Below are positions 10,481 through 22,545 of a DNA stretch of 64,000 nt, piece after piece; position 1 is the stretch's first letter, and every line of letters starts with the position of its first letter. Position numbers and translations under genes: made by a program. The stretch is from Nansenia antarctica. Lineage: Eukaryota > Chordata > Actinopteri > Argentiniformes > Microstomatidae. The stretch covers positions 14,539,703 to 14,603,702 of the forward strand of contig OZ022352.1 in NCBI GenBank assembly GCA_963989245.1, read 5' to 3'. The notes under the pieces were generated by a model. The model was given only the letters and a program-made list of their open reading frames with translations. It was not told the origin of the DNA and searched no databases.

Positions 10481-10574
10481 TTGTATATCATATTCAAACA
10501 TATCTGTCAGGTAAGAATATACAGTAGCGTTAGATATTTTCTGGGGAAAAACCGCCACAATCAAGCAATCTTAC

Positions 10575-10700
10575 CAGAATCTTGTGTGTACCGCACAGGC
10601 AGAACAATCTTCTTGCCAGACATTTCCTCTTCCTCGTCACTCTCCAAATTTGACGTGACTACTGCTATGTTGACCTTGTCTCTGGCCTTTGTGTATGTGT
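10575..10700 (-). pseudogene. Companion-gene exon (acidic linker)
   Basis: Minus strand: acceptor GTAG at 10704-10701, donor GTAAGA at 10569-10574, 126 nt. Reads TYTKARDKVNIAVVTSNLES then DEEEEMSGKKIVLPVRYTQD. Phase 1 at both ends, matching the flanking exons. An acidic linker in this position is typical of the transposon-companion proteins with a DUF4806-like C-terminus. Confidence 0.5.
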
Positions 10701-10861
10701 CTACAAAATATGGGTGGAGATCAGAGCAGATACACATATTATTTATACATACATACACACGCACATAAATACATTAGGGCTGTCAAATTAACGCATTAAC
10801 TTTGATTAAATAATTATAAAATGACATGTTGTGATAAGTGATAAGCATGTTGTGACGAGTG

Positions 10862-11962
10862 TAGGGTTGGGTACCGTTTGGGTTTTATCCGGTACCGGTA
10901 CCTAACCGATACTTTAAAAACGGTACCGGTACCAAAACGGTACTTAATTCGGTACTTTTGATTTTTTTAAATGACATATATAAATATATATATAATAATA
11001 ACACGGTCGACAACATTAAACAGCTTTTCACTTTTTTATTGCTGAGGCACAATATATATTAGTTAAATATACACTCAAATTAAAATAAATGAAAATAAAA
11101 CTCCTGAGCCTTGGGGACTCCATTAAGCTGGGGGTGCCTATCGTTGGTACTGATGTCGAATACGAGTACACACTTGTTCAGCAGCCCCTCAAGGACATCA
11201 GAATATTCTTAGAAAAGGGATCTAGTGAAGAGGCCTGCATAGCCCCCAGAACCAAGAAGACCGAGAGGAAATATAACTCTGATGAACTGGAGCCCTCCAC
11301 CTCGTCAAAATCCAAACTCTGTTGCCGCTCAGCTAATACTACTCCCCTCCCCCTCTCTGGTCCATGATGACATGACGATTCATTTTTCAGACACAGTAGT
11401 AGGATAAGGATATATCTACATGATATATACATGATCTGACACAGTACCCGAATATCAGGAGATCCCCGATCATGTTGTCCACCTCGCAGAGACGCAGCCA
11501 CACATCCGCACTACGTCATCAACAGACGCGTCGAATCCTGGAGTGCACTGTCCAATCAAAGGCTTGCGTTCGTAAACTCGCTCTGAGAGCGTCGCAGCGC
11601 ACACTGGGCCCGACGTCATAAGGGGAGCAAGTCATTTGATTGGACAGAAGGCATTCCACGAGTGGTGATCAGAATTCCAGAACAAGTTTACGGAACGCAC
11701 CCATAAGTCGAGCGTAGCGTTATGCCAACCCGCTAGCGGAAGTTGCTATTAGCAACCTTCTCGTTATCCTTCCGTACTCGCTGCTTTCACTGAGTGGAAA
11801 TTTAACAGGCGATGTGACGTCACGAGTCACCAGTTGACACCGGAGCGAGATAGAAAAGTACCGAAATGAGGCACCGAAATCTCCTTTGCGATTCGGTACG
11901 GGTACATACCGAATGTAAAGTAACCGGTACCTACTGGTACCGATTTTCGGTACCCAACCCTA
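10862..11962. mobile_element. Non-autonomous hAT element with perfect 8-bp target duplication
   Basis: Ends are inverted repeats TAGGGTTGGGTACCG and CGGTACCCAACCCTA, followed inside by many GGTACCGGTACC-type subterminal repeats. Flanking duplication GACGAGTG at 10854-10861 and 11963-11970 is perfect. 1101 bp is too short for a hAT transposase. A short internal open stretch (11089-11367, plus) has no recognised domain and may be a transposase scrap. It sits in an intron of the older companion gene. Confidence 0.9.
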
Positions 11963-11970
11963 GACGAGTG

Positions 11971-12533
11971 ATAAGCTTAATCTTTAGAAAATTAATTAAT
12001 TTATGGAAGCATTTTAGGCTAAGTGATAAGCTTTTGTTCAATGAATAAAAGGCCAATCATTTGGAAAAAAACTGATGGGAAATAAAACAATTTATAGAGG
12101 AATGCCTCCTTTTGATATTTATATTCAATGCTTTACTCGTGCCACAATAATGTCATGTTTTTGAGTTGAAATAACTTCATTTGGGGGCTTACACAGTTAT
12201 GAGACCGACATACGGACGGACACCTCATGAAAGCCATGTATAGAAGCGGTTGCACCGCTTAAAATTGTGATACTTAAGTTTTTTTTATCCCACTCCTAGT
12301 AATTTCACATTTTTGTTTTGAACAAAATAAAACAAGTAGAACACTTGGAATTCTAATGGAGCTTGCGTTTTGAGTTTTCCCCCCCACTGAGATCACTTGA
12401 GTTTGAGGAGAGTGAACAAAGTTTGCTCTCCTCAAAGTCACTGGTATAATTTAGGTGGAAGCATGAGAGCTTTTTAAAAAAGGTGTTTGTTGGCTTAGTT
12501 CTGAAGATTAAACAGTACAATACAATACCTAAC
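11971..12533. other. Intron of the companion gene, AT-rich
   Basis: No coding exon recognised. Mostly AT-rich unique or worn repeat DNA. Confidence 0.4.
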
Positions 12534-12649
12534 CTGTGATTTTTAAAATCTTGACTTTATTTTTGCTCCAACGTGCTTGGTCCAGGATTTCTCTCCTCTT
12601 AACTTTGGGTGTCACATTCTTGTCAGGTTTTGGCCAGTAGCTGTACAGT
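12534..12649 (-). pseudogene. Companion-gene exon
   Basis: Minus strand: acceptor CTGCAG, donor GTTAGG (12528-12533). Frame giving LYSYWPKPDKNVTPKVKRRE is open through the exon and exits in phase 1, matching the next exon at 10700. Its entry phase does not match the donor I chose for the exon at 12745, so one of these boundaries is wrong or has mutated. Confidence 0.4.
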
Positions 12650-12744
12650 CTGCAGAAAATATAACAAGAAGGTACAGTACGCTAGCTGCTACTGGCTGCA
12701 GTTCACATTATATCTTGCATGAATAAGTTAGGATTAGGAAATAC

Positions 12745-12834
12745 CTTGTTAGTCTTCTCAAGCCAGTTTGTTGGCACGACATCCACTGTGTTCGTTTCGA
12801 GGAAGAGCACAACAGCAAACAGGTGTGTGTGCTG
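12745..12834 (-). pseudogene. Companion-gene N-terminal exon
   Basis: Minus strand: acceptor TTCCAG, donor GTATTT (12739-12744). Reads FAVVLFLETNTVDVVPTNWL, matching the remembered start of companion proteins in such elements (aromatic-x-V-V-x-F ... VVP.NW). A start codon could lie slightly upstream. The gene begins downstream of, and on the same strand as, the Tnp2-like transposase. Confidence 0.45.
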
Positions 12835-13226
12835 GAAGAAAAAGGAAATGTTGTCACATTCTACCCTCCGTGCACACCCCCAATTTATATTCATATATAC
12901 TTTCATATAATTACCGCTTGGATGCGTGTGCTGTTTGATTTATTTCCACACATTGTAAAAGAGAAAAAAAGAGAAAAAAATGGGGTGGGCAACTGGTAGT
13001 GTGGTTTCAGGGACACCTTTGGCTGTGTGGCTTACAATTGCCAATCAATATAAGAAGGCCATTGCTCAGGAAAAAAAATAGGTGAATGTTACATAAAGAA
13101 CTACTGTATGTACTACTATTTACAGTTAGATGAAGTCTGTGCACTCAGAATGAATGGAGTATGGTAACTACAATCCTCAAACCATTGTCTGCCTCAGTCA
13201 TAAATGCCTGCCTGCCCAAATGCCTT

Positions 13227-15060
13227 TCAGAGTCTTTTTATCCTAGTGTGACTGTCTTTGGCTGTGTAGACACCAATCAACCTTGAGTCACAAGGCTGCA
13301 TGAAGTATGGCTCAAGTCGATCATAGACACGACAGAGCAACATCTTCTCCCCATGCTCTGTCTCACCAGAGACTGCAACAACTTCACAGCACTCTACGTC
13401 ACTAAGAGTGAATACATTGTTGGGTTGTTTAATTCCTACGGACTTTTTTGGTTCATGATGGATCTTTCTCACTTTGTCTGCTTCCCCAAGCCGCCTCACA
13501 ATCTGTGAAAGAGGATTTCGTCCAGAACGAACTAATCTTTTCAGCTGATGCAAGTAATTCTCAAAAGAGAAAGCACTGCACTCATCAAGACTGCCATAAA
13601 GGTTTGCAACAGATGCCAGTTGTACCAAACTGTGAACATTGTAGACAAGGAACTCATCCCCATACAATTGCCTTCCCTGGGCAATGAAGTACACCAACAA
13701 CTCCTCTGCATTGTGATTGTACTGTTTTGCCAGTGTTGGACAAACAAGGATAGACAATGCGACACTAAAAAACAGGAAGTGCTCATAGAGCTCCTTTGAA
13801 ATAATGCCCTTAAGCACAATTTTTCCTGTATAGAGGGCAAACTGTCTCAGTTCTGTGGCCTTCCATCTGTCAATGTCTTCCAAGCCTCTTGGTTTCCTTG
13901 CAAACACATTAGGAATGCACGTTCTGAGCTCCAGAAGCTTTAAACTGACCTGCTTAACATGCCCAGATGACAATCTGACTGCCCGTGGTCCCCTCAGCCA
14001 CAAAAGGATCAGTTTGCGCATGACCCCAAGACAACACTGGTGCATATAATCTGCAGGGAAGTGCTCAACCATGTTTATTGGGAGCTGGCAAAATGGTGAC
14101 ACCACTGAATGCGGGTGATGCTCCTCCTGAGACTGATCTCGGAATGATTTATCAGTTCTCAATGTTAGATTGGTGATTTCAGGATAGATCACCCGATGGC
14201 CATCCCACAATCCTTTTTGTGTACATTTGTCACATCCATAGTAACCTGAATACAGCTTCATGGACTTCACCAGAGCCTTGGCTGGGGCATCACATGTAAC
14301 ACACCGCAGCTTCACCCTAATCAAACCACTGTCTGTCTCTAGTCCATTTTCCATAATACTGCGAAGGTCACCAACAACATCATCAAGAAAGTCAAGGTTA
14401 GTTGGCTTTGACAAACCAAAACAGAGAGCCAGTGGGAAAACTGTGGGAGGAGATAAATTCAGTTGGCACAATACTGGCCACAGTGTCTCCTTGCTGCTTT
14501 TGAAAAGCGGCAAGCCATCGATATTGAGGGAGATGTCAATGAAATCTAATCTAGAAATGTCCTGTTGCGGATACATTTTCAAATGTTTCAGGAGCTGGTC
14601 TTTGCAGCCAAGGTAGATATACTGCATTCCTGATTTCAACTCAAACTCTACACTTTCGCAGGTGTCAACTGTCAAGCAGTGTTTTTGCTGTGTTTGGCAG
14701 CTCTGAGTGTCCATATCCTTTCAAAATCTTTAACAAACCATCAACTGCATTGTGTTTCACTTGATATTCGATTGCCCACACTGCAATGGAATGTCTGAGG
14801 GGGGGGTTAGTTTCAGTATTGCTGCCATTACTGCTCTGAGACAGTAAATCTTCTAAATCTTTCTCATCTGCACAATTCTGTTCCACAGCAGCCCCCTCTC
14901 CTGTATGTTCCCCCTCTCCTGTATGTTCCCCCTCTCCTGTATGTTCCTGGTGTTGATAAAGCAGTGGTAAAAACTCTGATGTAGCCATTTGGTCGCATGC
15001 ACATTTTTCTTCTAATCTTTTAGCCCTTTTCCAGCGGGCTGAGTATGTTCTATCTGACAT
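13227..15060 (-). pseudogene. Tnp2/CACTA-like transposase, one frameshift
   Basis: Minus strand. Part 1 (15060 to about 14700) starts MSDRTYSARWKRAKRLEEK, contains a threefold HTGEGE repeat (from 18-bp tandem repeats at 14885-14945) and runs to LPNTAKTLL. Part 2 (14714 to 13227, up to 495 codons) continues in another frame with ISLNIDGLPLFKSS, CVTCDAPAKALVKSMKLYSG, YYGCDKCTQKG, DYMHQCCLGVMRKLILLWL and the C-terminal LEPYFMQPCDSRLIGVYTA. This order fits the Tnp2-type transposase of metazoan CACTA/EnSpm-like elements (cut-and-paste DNA transposition). The two frames overlap at 14665-14714, so a single indel there disables it. Element ends were not found; the companion gene follows downstream. 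Superfamily name is from pattern memory. Confidence 0.65.
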
Positions 15061-16176
15061 CCTAAACCCTGAACACACCCCAGAAAAAAAGGAAAAAAAG
15101 AAAGGAAAAAGGTTATAAAAAAGCTTCTACCAGTTCTGTATCCATGCTGTTTACACTGTAAAAATGTCAGTATGAGTACAACATTCATGTGAAGTGAAAT
15201 ACCAGTACTGTTACCCAAACAGTTGACCACAATAATGGGCAAAACTATATGACAACACATCCCTGAAAATGCATTTTATAGCTGTCATAAGAAGATGCAG
15301 AGTATTATCTACGAAAAAGACTGATTCGGACTGCCACCTTACACCAAACAATTGAGATGACGGGAGCGCGAAAACTCTCATTATTTTATTCTTACACTGG
15401 AAATGTGTCTGCAACAATGACATCGGGTGAGAAGTCGTTTAGTGTAAGGCCAGCATTAGTCTGCACTCACAATAAATCACGAAAAAATACAAAATATCAG
15501 ATAGCTGTCTGACTCAAATCATTTTTTCAATCAGTGACTTCATGCCATTTACAGTCTATGCTTCCAACTCAATCTAACACGACATTACATGCCGGAAATG
15601 CGTGCAATAGTGCAAGCATGCAAGATTTTGTCGAATCTTGCATGCATATGACACGAGATATGATAACACACATGGAGGCGCGAGTGCAGCGAAGCACTGA
15701 GCCATGTGCGTCCACGATTGTGCTAGCTAGATTCATAGCTTGCTTGATTGATTGATTGAAAACTTTATTAGAAGATTTGCAGAAGTAGGTACATGAAAGT
15801 ACATATTACATACAAGGTCAACTAACAGGATAAAAACCCAAGAAAGCCACTGGCTTATTTCAATTGGGGTCCTTGATTTGCTAGCTAGCTCCCAAACTTT
15901 TGGGCTGGTAGATTTGCTTCACTCATCACCAGCCAACGTTATTCGCATTAACGGTTAGTTTGTGGTCAAGAAAGTACATTTATCCATACAAAGTAACGTT
16001 AATCAATTAAAAACAATTATTGTAACCTTACCGTTTAATCCAAAGTGTCCCGTTCACTTGTGCTGTCTTCTCTTCAACTAAACCCGTCTACCTGTGCCCG
16101 ACCACGGAGGTGAACTGAACATCTCAGTCAGGCGTGAAATCTAATCAGTCACTCAATCACACACATCTGCTCTGGC
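15061..16176. other. Gap upstream of the Tnp2-like gene
   Basis: Holds probable 5' sequence of the element, a (TGAT)n-tailed LINE-like 3' fragment at 15740-15850 (AAAACTTTATTAGAAG), and AT-rich DNA. No gene seen. The Ty3 element inserted at 16181, so the flank resumes at 22921. Confidence 0.4.
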
Positions 16177-16181
16177 TTTCC
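16177..16181. repeat. Target-site duplication, left (TTTCC)
   Basis: TTTCC directly before the 5' LTR; the same five bases follow the 3' LTR at 22916-22920. Five bp is the usual Ty3/gypsy integrase stagger. Confidence 0.85.
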
Positions 16182-16551
16182 TGCAGGGTGGAGTGTACTC
16201 CCGACCGCTAGGGGGCGATAGTATTGGGTTATGTGTTTAGTACTCTCTGTTAAGAGGTTAGAGTTAGGAGAAGTTGTGGCTGCCATTGTGGATGCCAGGT
16301 GGTCAGAGGATACACGGTGTTTCTCCTCTCTCTTTAGGACGTGTTTGCCTGTTATACGTAAGTCTGTTATTAGTTATATGTATCTTGTTATCAGATTGTG
16401 GTGAACAGTAATCGTTCATGTTTGTTTATATCTTGTTATGTATGTCTTGTTATGGTAATTGTATTTACTCATACGCTGTATTCCCACCCACAGGGTGTTG
16501 ACATCTTTGTCTGAATAAATATTATAAACCGACATTGAGGAGTCTTCTTCA
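16182..16551 (+). repeat. 5' LTR of the Ty3/gypsy element
   Basis: 370 bp, starts TGCAGGGTGG, ends CTTCTTCA. Matches 22546-22915 at all but one position that I could find (A versus C in GAGGTT[A/C]GAGTTAGG). Contains AATAAATATTATAAA near the 3' end (16517), a candidate polyadenylation signal. Confidence 0.92.
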
Positions 16552-16561
16552 TGTCAACACC

Positions 16562-19500
16562 ATGAAGGTGGAATGCCCTTTCCCCGGCTGCGACTTCGAG
16601 ACCAGAGACGTGTCCGAAGCACTCGCCATCGTCTTGCTGACAAACCATGGACATTTCCATCGAGGTGCGGCGGTTCAGACCCCAGCTCCCCGAGGCCCGA
16701 GGATGGAGCGGCCTAGGGTTGACACCGGCATCTCAACGGAGGAGTGGAACGTGTTCGTCCGGCGGTGGGAGGTCTTCCGGGCGGGGTCGGGCATTGGAGC
16801 GGCCCAGGCCCCGTTCCAGCTGTTTCAGTGCGCGGGGATCGAACTTGGAGACAGCCTGTTGAAAGCGGACCCGGACGTCGCCTCTGGGGCTCTAGAGGAA
16901 CTACTTGCTGCTATGCGCTTGCTGGCCGTTGTCCCGGTCGCCACATGCGTCCTGCGCACAGAGCTGCTTCAGCTGCGCCAGGAACGCGATGAGACATTCC
17001 GCGCCTTTACTGCCAGAGTGCGTGGGAAGGCGGAGACGTGCTCTTACGTGGCTGTCTGCGAGTGTGGCAAGAGTGTGAGCTACACTGATCACATCATCCG
17101 CGATGTCCTTGTTAATGGGATCTACGACCCGGACATACGCCGCGAGGCGTTAGGGACGCCTGACATTCTTCTGAAGCCCGTTAATGATGTGGTCGCGCTC
17201 GTCGAGGGCAAGGAGATGGCTCGTAACGCCCTTCCATCATCCGCCCTGTCGGCTGTCTCCTCATTCCAGCGCTTGAGGAAGGACCCACAGCCAAGCCCAC
17301 AGCGGAGCCCCTCCTTGGCCCCGAGTCCAGCTGATGTGGCAAAACGAGCCGTGTGCCCAGGGTGTCAGAACACGTTCCATGTCTTTACAGAGGGGTCTCG
17401 CGGATGGAACATCAGGCCTCACCAGCTCTGTGTCGACTGCTTCAAGGCCCGTCGACGCAAGCGGCGGCTGCCACCATTTGACGGTCAGCAGGCTACCATG
17501 GGATCCGAGGTGTGGCTGCGGACGCCGTCTAACGGTCAGCAGGCCGCCCTGGAGTCGGAGCCAATCTCCCAGCTCTCGGCCATTCAGTCTGAGGCGCGCC
17601 CAGATCGACACTACGGGAACCATCGTCGGCGCCGCACAACGGCACCACTCAGACTCGAGCACCATATCTTCTCCAAGGGCGAATGGAGGCGGGCCAGGCT
17701 GAGGGAACACCCCCGGGCACTGATCTCCGTCTCGATTGACAATCCGGTGGGTCAGGGGGGCGGCGCCGGCTGTCGGCCCTCGGGGAACATGGTGGAGGTG
17801 TCCGCCATCGCAGACACAGGTGCGCAGTCGGACATTTGGTCGTTAGAGGAGTACCTGTCCTGCGGATTCTCGCGTGACGACCTGCGCCCTGTTAGCCTCA
17901 GCCTCTCGGCTGCAAATCGCTCCCCCATAGCCATTGATGGCGCATTCTTTGCTACACTCTCGGCGGTCTCCAACGGCGGCGAGGTGTCGTCCTGCCGCTC
18001 AATGGTGTATGTGAGCAGCTCGGTCCGGGGAATGTACCTCTCCTATGAGTCGCTGCTCAACCTCAGCCTCCTGCCTAAGGACTTCCCAACAGGTGGTGCG
18101 GGGCAACCCAGGGACACGCACGATCCTGCCCCCCCTTCCTCGCCGGATCGGCCCTTGTCCGTGAATGCATTGAGGTCCGCCAACGGCGGCTGCGACGGCC
18201 CGAGCGACCCCCATGATGCCGGGTGCTCGTGTCCACAGCGTGCAGTCCCTCCGTCACGCCCCGCGGCGCTGCCATTCTCTTGCGAGCCTGAGAACAATAG
18301 CCGGATGAAGGGGTGGTTGATTGAGAGGTATGCCTCATCTACATTTAACACGTGCCCCCATCGGGCATTGCCTTGCATGGAGGGGCCGCCCGTCGAGATG
18401 CATGTGGACCCTGCTGCCGCGCCGAAAGCGTGCCACACCGCAGCCGGTGTGCCTCTCCACTGGCAGCAGAAGGTCCACGACGACCTTCTCCGGGACGAGG
18501 CCCTTGGTGTCATCGAGCGTGTGCCGTACGGCGAACCGGTTACATGGTGCCACCGGATGGTGGTTACCCGGAAGCACGACGGGTCCCCCCGCAGGACCGT
18601 GGACCTTTCCCCTCTCAATAAGTTCTGCCAGCGTGAGACGTTCGCCACTGAGTCCCCATTCCACCTCGCACGTCGTGTCCCGAAGGGCACCTGGAAGACA
18701 GTCACGGACGCTTGGAATGGTTATCACAGTGTGCCACTGCGCGAGTCTGACCGTCATCTGACAACGTTCATCACTCCCTTTGGCCGGTGGCGTTACACCA
18801 GGGCACCACAGGGTTTCCTCTCGTCGGGTGATGGCTACAACCGCCGTTTTGACGCTATCCTCTCAGACTTTGAACGCAAGGAACGGTGTGTGGATGACAC
18901 GGTCCACTACGACACCGACTTGGAGCAGCACTGGTGGAGGACCATCGATTTCCTGACACGTGTCGGGCGGTCAGGCGTCGTGTTGAACCCGGGCAAGTTT
19001 CAGTTTGCGCAGAGGAGCGTGGACTTCGCTGGCTTCAGGGTGTCGGACGCTACCATCGAGCCACTTCCCAAATACCTGGACGCCATCCGGGACTTCCCCA
19101 GCCCGGTCTCCACGACAGATATCAGAAGCTGGTTCGGCCTTGTCAATCAAGTGACTAACTACGCCCAGTTGCGCGATACTATGGCTCCTTTCAAGCCCTT
19201 CCTCAGCCCACGCTGCAAGTTCGCATGGTCAACCGAGCTGGAGGAGGCCTTCCAGGCATCTAAGCATGCCATAATTGGGGCCATTCGCGAAGGTGTAGAG
19301 ATCTATGACATGCAGAAGCGCACCTGCCTCCGCCCCGACTGGTCCAGGCGAGGCATTGGCTACTTCCTTCTCCAACAGCATTGCAGCTGTGCCTCGGGCG
19401 TGCCGGACTGCTGCCCGGGAGGTTGGAGAATCACACTCGCTGGGTCTCGCTTCCTGTCCTCCGCGGAGCAGCGTTATGCGGCTATCGAAGGGGAGGCCCT

Positions 19501-20209
19501 GGCCGTGGCCTGGGGTCTGGAGCAGGCACGATACTTCACGCAGGGATGTGACGATCTCGTCGTGGTCACCGACCACAAGCCCCTGGTGAAGATCTTCGGG
19601 GACCGCACACTCGACGAGATCACAAACTCACGCTTGTTCAGGCTCAAACAGCGTACCCTCCCATGGCGTTTCGAGATTGTTTACCTCCCTGGCGTGAGCA
19701 ACCATGCCGCTGACGCTGCCTCAAGGCACCCTTCCCCCTCGGGCTCGGCTAGCGGCCTCTCCCTGGAACCGCCAGGCGTGCCTGACACTGTCGAGTTGGC
19801 ACTCATGGCTTCCATCTGCATCGATGCTCAGGAGCTCGGCGCCGTCTCCTGGCCCCTCCTCGCGCAAGAGACCGCGGCTGACGCATGCCTCGGCCGCCTG
19901 CTGGACATGATTGAGCACGGGGACGGAGTGGACGCGCATGACCCTGCCGTGGTGAGTTTGTCGCCGGTCTGTGACTCCATCTATGCGCAGGACGGGGTCT
20001 TGCTGTATCAGGATCGCGTCGTGATTCCCCTAACCCTCCGCGAGAGAGTCCTTCGACACCTTCATGCTGCCCACCAGGGGGTTTCGGCGATGGAGCAGCA
20101 TGCCCGGGCCATAGTCTACTGGCCTCTGATGTCTGGGGATATCCGCACTGTCAGGACCGGGTGCGCGGACTGCAACCGCAATGCTCCATCACAGGCAGCT
20201 ACGCCCCCT
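16562..20209 (+). CDS. Ty3/gypsy Gag-Pol, first part (Gag to integrase zinc finger)
   Basis: One continuous Gag-Pol frame. I choose the ATG at 16562 because the earlier one lies in the LTR. Order: N-terminal zinc-finger-like segment (CPFPGCDFETRD); capsid-like region; Cys-rich motif (CPGCQNTFHVF ... CVDCFKARRRKRR, residues about 265-300); aspartic protease with ADTGAQSDIWS (Asp at residue 418); reverse transcriptase with TVDLSPLNKF and catalytic CVDD (Asp 778-779); RNase H with RPDWSRRG, EGEALAVAWGLEQARYF and VVTDHKPL; integrase zinc finger HLHAAHQG...CADCN. No stop up to the inserted hAT element at 20210. Its intact frame and near-identical LTRs indicate a young insertion. The product would replicate by reverse transcription in virus-like particles. 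The frame resumes at 21353. Confidence 0.9.
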
Positions 20210-21352
20210 CAGGGCTCTACAGTGCGACCATTTCACTCGCATTTGCGACTAAAAATACATCTGTGCGACTAGAGAAATAAATTCACGAGCACACGTGCGA
20301 GTACAGATATTATAAAAAAAATTTTTTTTTTTTTTTTTTTTTTTTATTCTAAAAATAAATCTGCGCGAACCGTGTGGCCACATTTTAAGCCGTCAGCCAG
20401 CCCGCTACGACCACGGGAAGTCATGTTAAAAGTGAAGTTACTTCTGTTAAACTGGCGCTAAGCTAACATCGCTAATCGCTAACTCCCTTTTGGGCCTTAA
20501 AGAGACAAGCGCCCTTTTCTCATCTCAAGCTTCATTAGCTTCATTAGCTCACCAAATCTACAACAATCTTGGTCCCACACACTCCAGATTTGAACCCAAG
20601 GTTACAACCAGGGTTAACTACACAGGGTAGAAAGTAGAAAGCTCTCAGACCTTCAGAACCCATTGAAAGTAGTGGAGGTACTCCAGAAGTCCAAATGCAT
20701 CTCTAATCCTAGGAAACCCTAGGAAGCAAGTTGCCTAATGGCATGAAAATGCAACATGTTGTACTTGAGTGTGGCAGAGAGGTGGGACCCCCGGGGATGG
20801 TGGTGTGCTAACAGCTAGCCGCCGCAGAGGCACCGTGCTGGGCTGGCCACCTCCACATGTCACCACCCCGGGCAGCATGGGGCTGGGGACTGGTCATCTG
20901 GATGTGGGGTAGTTTAATACCCCTAGATGTGGAGTTGTCTGGCCACCGTGTGTGACTGATGTAGCCTGACCCAGCAGCAGGGAGGTGGGCAGCATGGAGA
21001 CAGACCTCTGCATGGCCTGGCTGGGCTGCTAGCTGACAGACCTAGCCCTAAAGCCTGGCTGGGCTGCTAGCTGCTAGCTGACAGGCATGACATGGATGAA
21101 TGAATGAACATGCTGCTAACCAGGAGAACTTGACACAGCTAGTTACCATAATACAATGCCATCAACTCTACGTCTAGTAGGGCTGTAGGCATGGGCCAAT
21201 GTGTGATTTTGGTGCAAAAATTGCAAAATCACTAATAAAAATGTGTTATAATTACATTTTTCACTGTGCTCCTAAATTTCTTTGTGTGCCCCTAACATTT
21301 TTCATTTAGGAGCACATGTGCTCCTAGTGAAAAAGGTTAGCGTAGAGCCCTG
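20210..21352. mobile_element. Non-autonomous hAT element nested in the Ty3 integrase
   Basis: Ends are CAGGGCTCTA and TAGAGCCCTG. Inside the right end lie GGAGCACATGTGCTCC-type inverted motifs usual in fish hAT families. 1143 bp; T-tract at 20320-20345. No transposase frame. The flank on the right begins CCCCTCTG and on the left ends CCCCCT, so an 8-bp duplication is only partly visible (perhaps trimmed). It splits the integrase between the zinc finger and the DDE core. Confidence 0.85.
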
Positions 21353-22500
21353 CCCCTCTGTCATCTCCGCCACCGTCCACCCCGTTCGAGGCAGTGTTTG
21401 CTGACTTCTTTGATTACGGGGGCCGCCACTACCTGGTCGTCGGGGATCGGCTCTCAGGCTGGGTGGAGGTCCTGGGCGCTGCGGCCGTGACTGATGCTGG
21501 AGGCGCAGCTGGCCTTGTTCGCCACCTCCGCTCATTCTTTCGGACCTTTGGGGTGCCTGAGGAGCTTTCAAGCGATGGCGGCCCGGAATTTATGGCAAGC
21601 CACACTCAGGACTTCCTCCGCCTATGGCAGATCAGGCATCGTGTGTCCTCCGTCAGTTTCCCACAGTCTAACGGGAGAGCGGAGGTCGCTGTTAAGACTG
21701 CGAAGCGGCTTCTGATGTCCAACAGTGGCCCGGCGGGCAGTCTCGACCAGGATCGCTTCTTGCGCGCGATGATACAGTTGCGTAACACACCCGACCCAGA
21801 CTGCAACCTCTCACCAGCACAGATCATTTTCGGTCACCCCCTTCGAGGTTCGCTCTCCTTCGTTAACAGGCTGGAGAAGTTTTCGAACCCGCATATCCGT
21901 CCTCTCTGGCGTCAGGCATGGGCTGTGAAGGAGGATGCCCTTCGTACGCGGATGTCCCGTACCACCGAGTCTCTGGGGGTTCATTCAAGACCACTTCGCC
22001 CTCTGGCACTCGGTGAGAGGGTGTTTATCCAGAATCAGCAGGGCCCGAGCCCCAATAAGTGGGACAGGTCTGGGGTGGTGGTGGAGTCGCTTGGCCACGA
22101 TCAGTATCGGGTGAGAGTTGATGGCTCAGGACGCCTGACGTTGCGCAACCGGCGGTTCCTCCGTGGCTACACGCCAGTCGCCCCATGTACCCAGCGGCTG
22201 CCGTCGCCGCCTCCCCTGCCTCCTCCCTCCCTGGACTCTCTGCCCCTAGCTACCCCCTCTGGTCCAGTGGTGCCCCAGGGTGACGCCCGGCTGGGGACGG
22301 ATGGGCCCCGTGTTGCTGTTCTGGGCCCCTCTCTGCTAGGGCCTTCAGGCGGGGCGTCGTCTCTCCCCGCGCCCCTAGTTCCCGCTGGTGTGGCTCCCGC
22401 TACACCTCTTCCTGCGCCGTCGCCACTGCGGCCCGCCCGGCCGGCCCGTGCTAGGAGGCCACCTAAGCGATATGAAGCTGAGTCTGGCCAATGGATTTGA
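21353..22500 (+). CDS. Ty3/gypsy Gag-Pol, second part (integrase core and C-terminus)
   Basis: Continues the frame of 16562-20209 past the hAT insertion. The integrase DDE core shows Asp in VFADFFDYGG, Asp in SDGGPEFMA and Glu in NGRAEVAVKTAKRLL; then RNTPDPDCNLSPAQIIFGH and the C-terminal module NKWDRSG...DGSGRLTLRNRRFL, followed by a Pro-rich tail. Ends in TGA at 22500, 37 bp before the purine tract. All three catalytic acidic residues are present, so before the hAT insertion the element may have been competent. Confidence 0.88.
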
Positions 22501-22537
22501 GCCCGTGGACCCACGTGGATTCGTGGCTCCCCGGTCT

Positions 22538-22545
22538 GGGGGGGA
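22538..22545 (+). promoter_or_regulatory. Polypurine tract of the Ty3 element
   Basis: GGGGGGGA directly before the 3' LTR; this is where plus-strand DNA synthesis is primed in LTR retroelements. Confidence 0.7.

Noticed and set aside
18043..18757. Minus-strand open frames under the Ty3 pol gene
   Set aside because: GC-rich antisense shadows; the plus frame has all the known domains.
20202..21360. Perfect 8-bp target duplication for the hAT in the integrase
   Set aside because: Flanks CGCCCCCT and CCCCTCTG only partly match; element ends are clear but the duplication is not.
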